From VRUB01 sp046758085 (GTDB lineage: Bacteria > Pseudomonadota > Gammaproteobacteria > Acidiferrobacterales > SPGG2): 35,141 bases of DNA. Where the stretch lies: NCBI GenBank assembly GCA_046758085.1, contig JBHHZP010000021.1:1-35141 (forward strand). Reading direction: 5' to 3'. A program made the translations under genes and the position numbers. Under the pieces are notes generated by a model. It was given only the letters and a program-made list of their open reading frames with translations. It was not told where the DNA came from and searched no databases. Below are positions 34,034 to 35,141 of the stretch, piece after piece. Position 1 is the stretch's first letter. Each line of letters opens with the position of its first letter.

Positions 34034-34401
34034 ATGTCCCGTATGAGCAGGGCGTTTCTGTTGTTGTTGCTCGCGCCGGTACCCACGTTAAGCCTGGCGC
34101 AGGCATGCCCCGATGGCCAGACGCTGGGCCCGGGCGAGCGCCGCGATGTCCTCATCAAGTTCGGCCACGACCACTGGATCAAAGCCGATTTTCCCGCGAC
34201 CCTGGCCATTACGTGGAGATCGCTCATGTAGCCGGTCGTTGTAACATCGCGCTGTTCAGCACGGCAGGCGGTGTGGAGGGCGCTCGGCTGGGTCCCGGCG
34301 AGAAGCCGTTTCGTAGCCCGATCCCGGGCGAATATCACCTCTTTACCCGCGCGATCACCGTCACCCGTCAGAAATGTCGCTACCGCGTCAGCATAAACTA
34401 A
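34034..34401 (+). pseudogene. Small secreted protein gene with probable one-base frameshift
   Basis: The ATG at 34034 has a TGAGG ribosome binding site 7 bases upstream. It encodes a signal peptide (MSRMSRAFLLLLLAPVP, cleavage near LAQA) and continues as CPDGQTLGPGERRDVLIKFGHDHW before a stop at 34229. A second frame takes over from about 34195 (GHYVEIAHVAGRCNIALFS and on to SIN, stop at 34399). Inserting one base in the CCC run at 34193-34195 would give one protein of about 122 residues (KADFPRDPGHYVEIAH at the join). So either the gene is broken or the sequence has an indel error. The mature part, with two or three Cys and beta-like strands, does not match a family I recognise. Confidence 0.6.
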
Positions 34402-34544
34402 TCGTGCCAGTGCCCGTACGTCTCGACGGCCACGGAGCATCTGGGTTCAATTTTGGGCGGCTATCGCTGATCCGACCCGCAAAGCGAGAATCACCCCAGC
34501 GACTACCAAGTACCTACGACGCATCATAAGCGCGCTTATGGCCA

Positions 34545-35141
34545 TCACACCTTTGCTGGGTCGGTCCGCACAACCTGGCGCACGATCTCCAAGAATGCAC
34601 GCACGATCCGAAGACGCCGTCGCTCCTGCAAGCAGACTACGTGTTCCGTGATCTCCATCTGCGCATCGTGCACGCGCACCGCCGTTAGCCGTTTGTCGTA
34701 ATCGAATTCCGCCTGCGACACGACTCCGATACCGAGCCCGGCCGCGACGGCTTCGCGCACCGCCTCGCGGCTCTCGATTTGCATAACGGCTTGCGGCCGG
34801 ACCCCGGCCTCGGCAAGCGCCGACTGAAAGGTCTGGCGCGTCACCGAGGCTGCCTCGCGCAGAATCATGCGCTGATCGGCGATTTCCTTGAGTCGTATCG
34901 ATGTGCGCTTGGCCCAGGGATGGTTGCGCGGTACAAACAGCACCAGCGGACTGCGCCGGTAGGGAATGGCGAACAGCCTCGGATCCTCATCCACCTTGGC
35001 CAGCACTGCCACGTCGATACGGTAGTTGCGCAGATCGTTCAGTACCGTGTCGGCATTGCCCATGGACAACGACACATCGAGCCCGGGGTAACGGCGATTG
35101 AACGCCGCCACAATGGGGATCACGTGATGAGGCCCGTCGGC
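34545..35141 (-). CDS. LysR-family transcriptional regulator, C-terminal part only
   Basis: The reading frame enters from the right edge, so the N-terminal helix-turn-helix is outside the window; about 198 residues are visible. They make up the LysR co-inducer-binding domain: VIPIVAAFNRRYPGLDVSLSMGN, then DVAVLAK, LVLFVPRNHPW, and the second-lobe segment IESREAVREAVAAGLGIGVVS, a near-signature of the family. The regulated gene would normally be divergent and lies beyond the window, or could be the broken gene at 34034. Confidence 0.9.
   Translation of the reverse strand, partial: ADGPHHVIPIVAAFNRRYPGLDVSLSMGNADTVLNDLRNYRIDVAVLAKVDEDPRLFAIPYRRSPLVLFVPRNHPWAKRTSIRLKEIADQRMILREAASVTRQTFQSALAEAGVRPQAVMQIESREAVREAVAAGLGIGVVSQAEFDYDKRLTAVRVHDAQMEITEHVVCLQERRRLRIVRAFLEIVRQVVRTDPAKV

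Noticed and set aside
33994..34440. 148-codon minus-strand frame over the broken secreted-protein gene
   Set aside because: No signal peptide, domain or ribosome binding site; the plus strand has a signal peptide and a good ribosome binding site.

Overview
This 35 kb GC-rich window carries about 26 protein genes, no rRNA or tRNA gene and no CRISPR array that I could see. The gene content (YejABEF-like oligopeptide transporter, Pit/DUF47 phosphate pair, class III cyclases, FkbM and NodU/CmcH-type tailoring enzymes, LysR regulator) suggests a Pseudomonadota chromosome, most likely an environmental gammaproteobacterium. That placement is inference from gene families, not from a marker gene.

Left part (1-6.8 kb): an FkbM methyltransferase and a carbamoyltransferase are divergently transcribed and look like the edge of a surface-glycan or tailoring locus. 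They are followed by a cyclase/TolB-like/TPR membrane protein whose cyclase domain has lost key substrate residues. Next is a GSU2403-type nucleotidyltransferase-fold gene with two tandem inverted repeats over its promoter, then a REP/BIME-like repeat mosaic (6505-6830).

Centre (6.8-18.9 kb): ten minus-strand genes, most overlapping or nearly touching, read as one transcription unit from 18880 down to 6829. The order is two glycosyltransferases, a third glycosyltransferase, a histidine phosphatase, a fourth glycosyltransferase (MurG-like), a small PH-like membrane protein, then a complete peptide ABC importer (fused double ATPase, solute-binding protein, two permeases). Divergent from it (19.3-22.3 kb) are a zinc-type dehydrogenase lacking the structural-zinc lobe, a class V aminotransferase and a zinc-ribbon methyltransferase.

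Right-centre (22.3-27.9 kb): a six-TM class III cyclase, a COG4339-type HD phosphohydrolase, a stand-alone cyclic-nucleotide-binding protein, and an 872-residue ABC protein. The ABC nucleotide-binding domain is degenerate (Walker A Lys lost, catalytic Glu to Gln, altered signature) and carries a long insert with three copies of an 'ENLLFG'-like segment. Together these could form a cyclic-nucleotide-controlled membrane module. This is the most novel-looking part of the window.

Right end (28.2-35.1 kb): a dimethylglycine/sarcosine dehydrogenase-like flavoprotein with a GcvT domain, coupled to a HAD hydrolase; a Pit phosphate transporter and its DUF47/PhoU-like partner separated by tandem terminators; a small secreted-protein gene broken by a probable one-base frameshift; and the C-terminal part of a LysR regulator running off the window.
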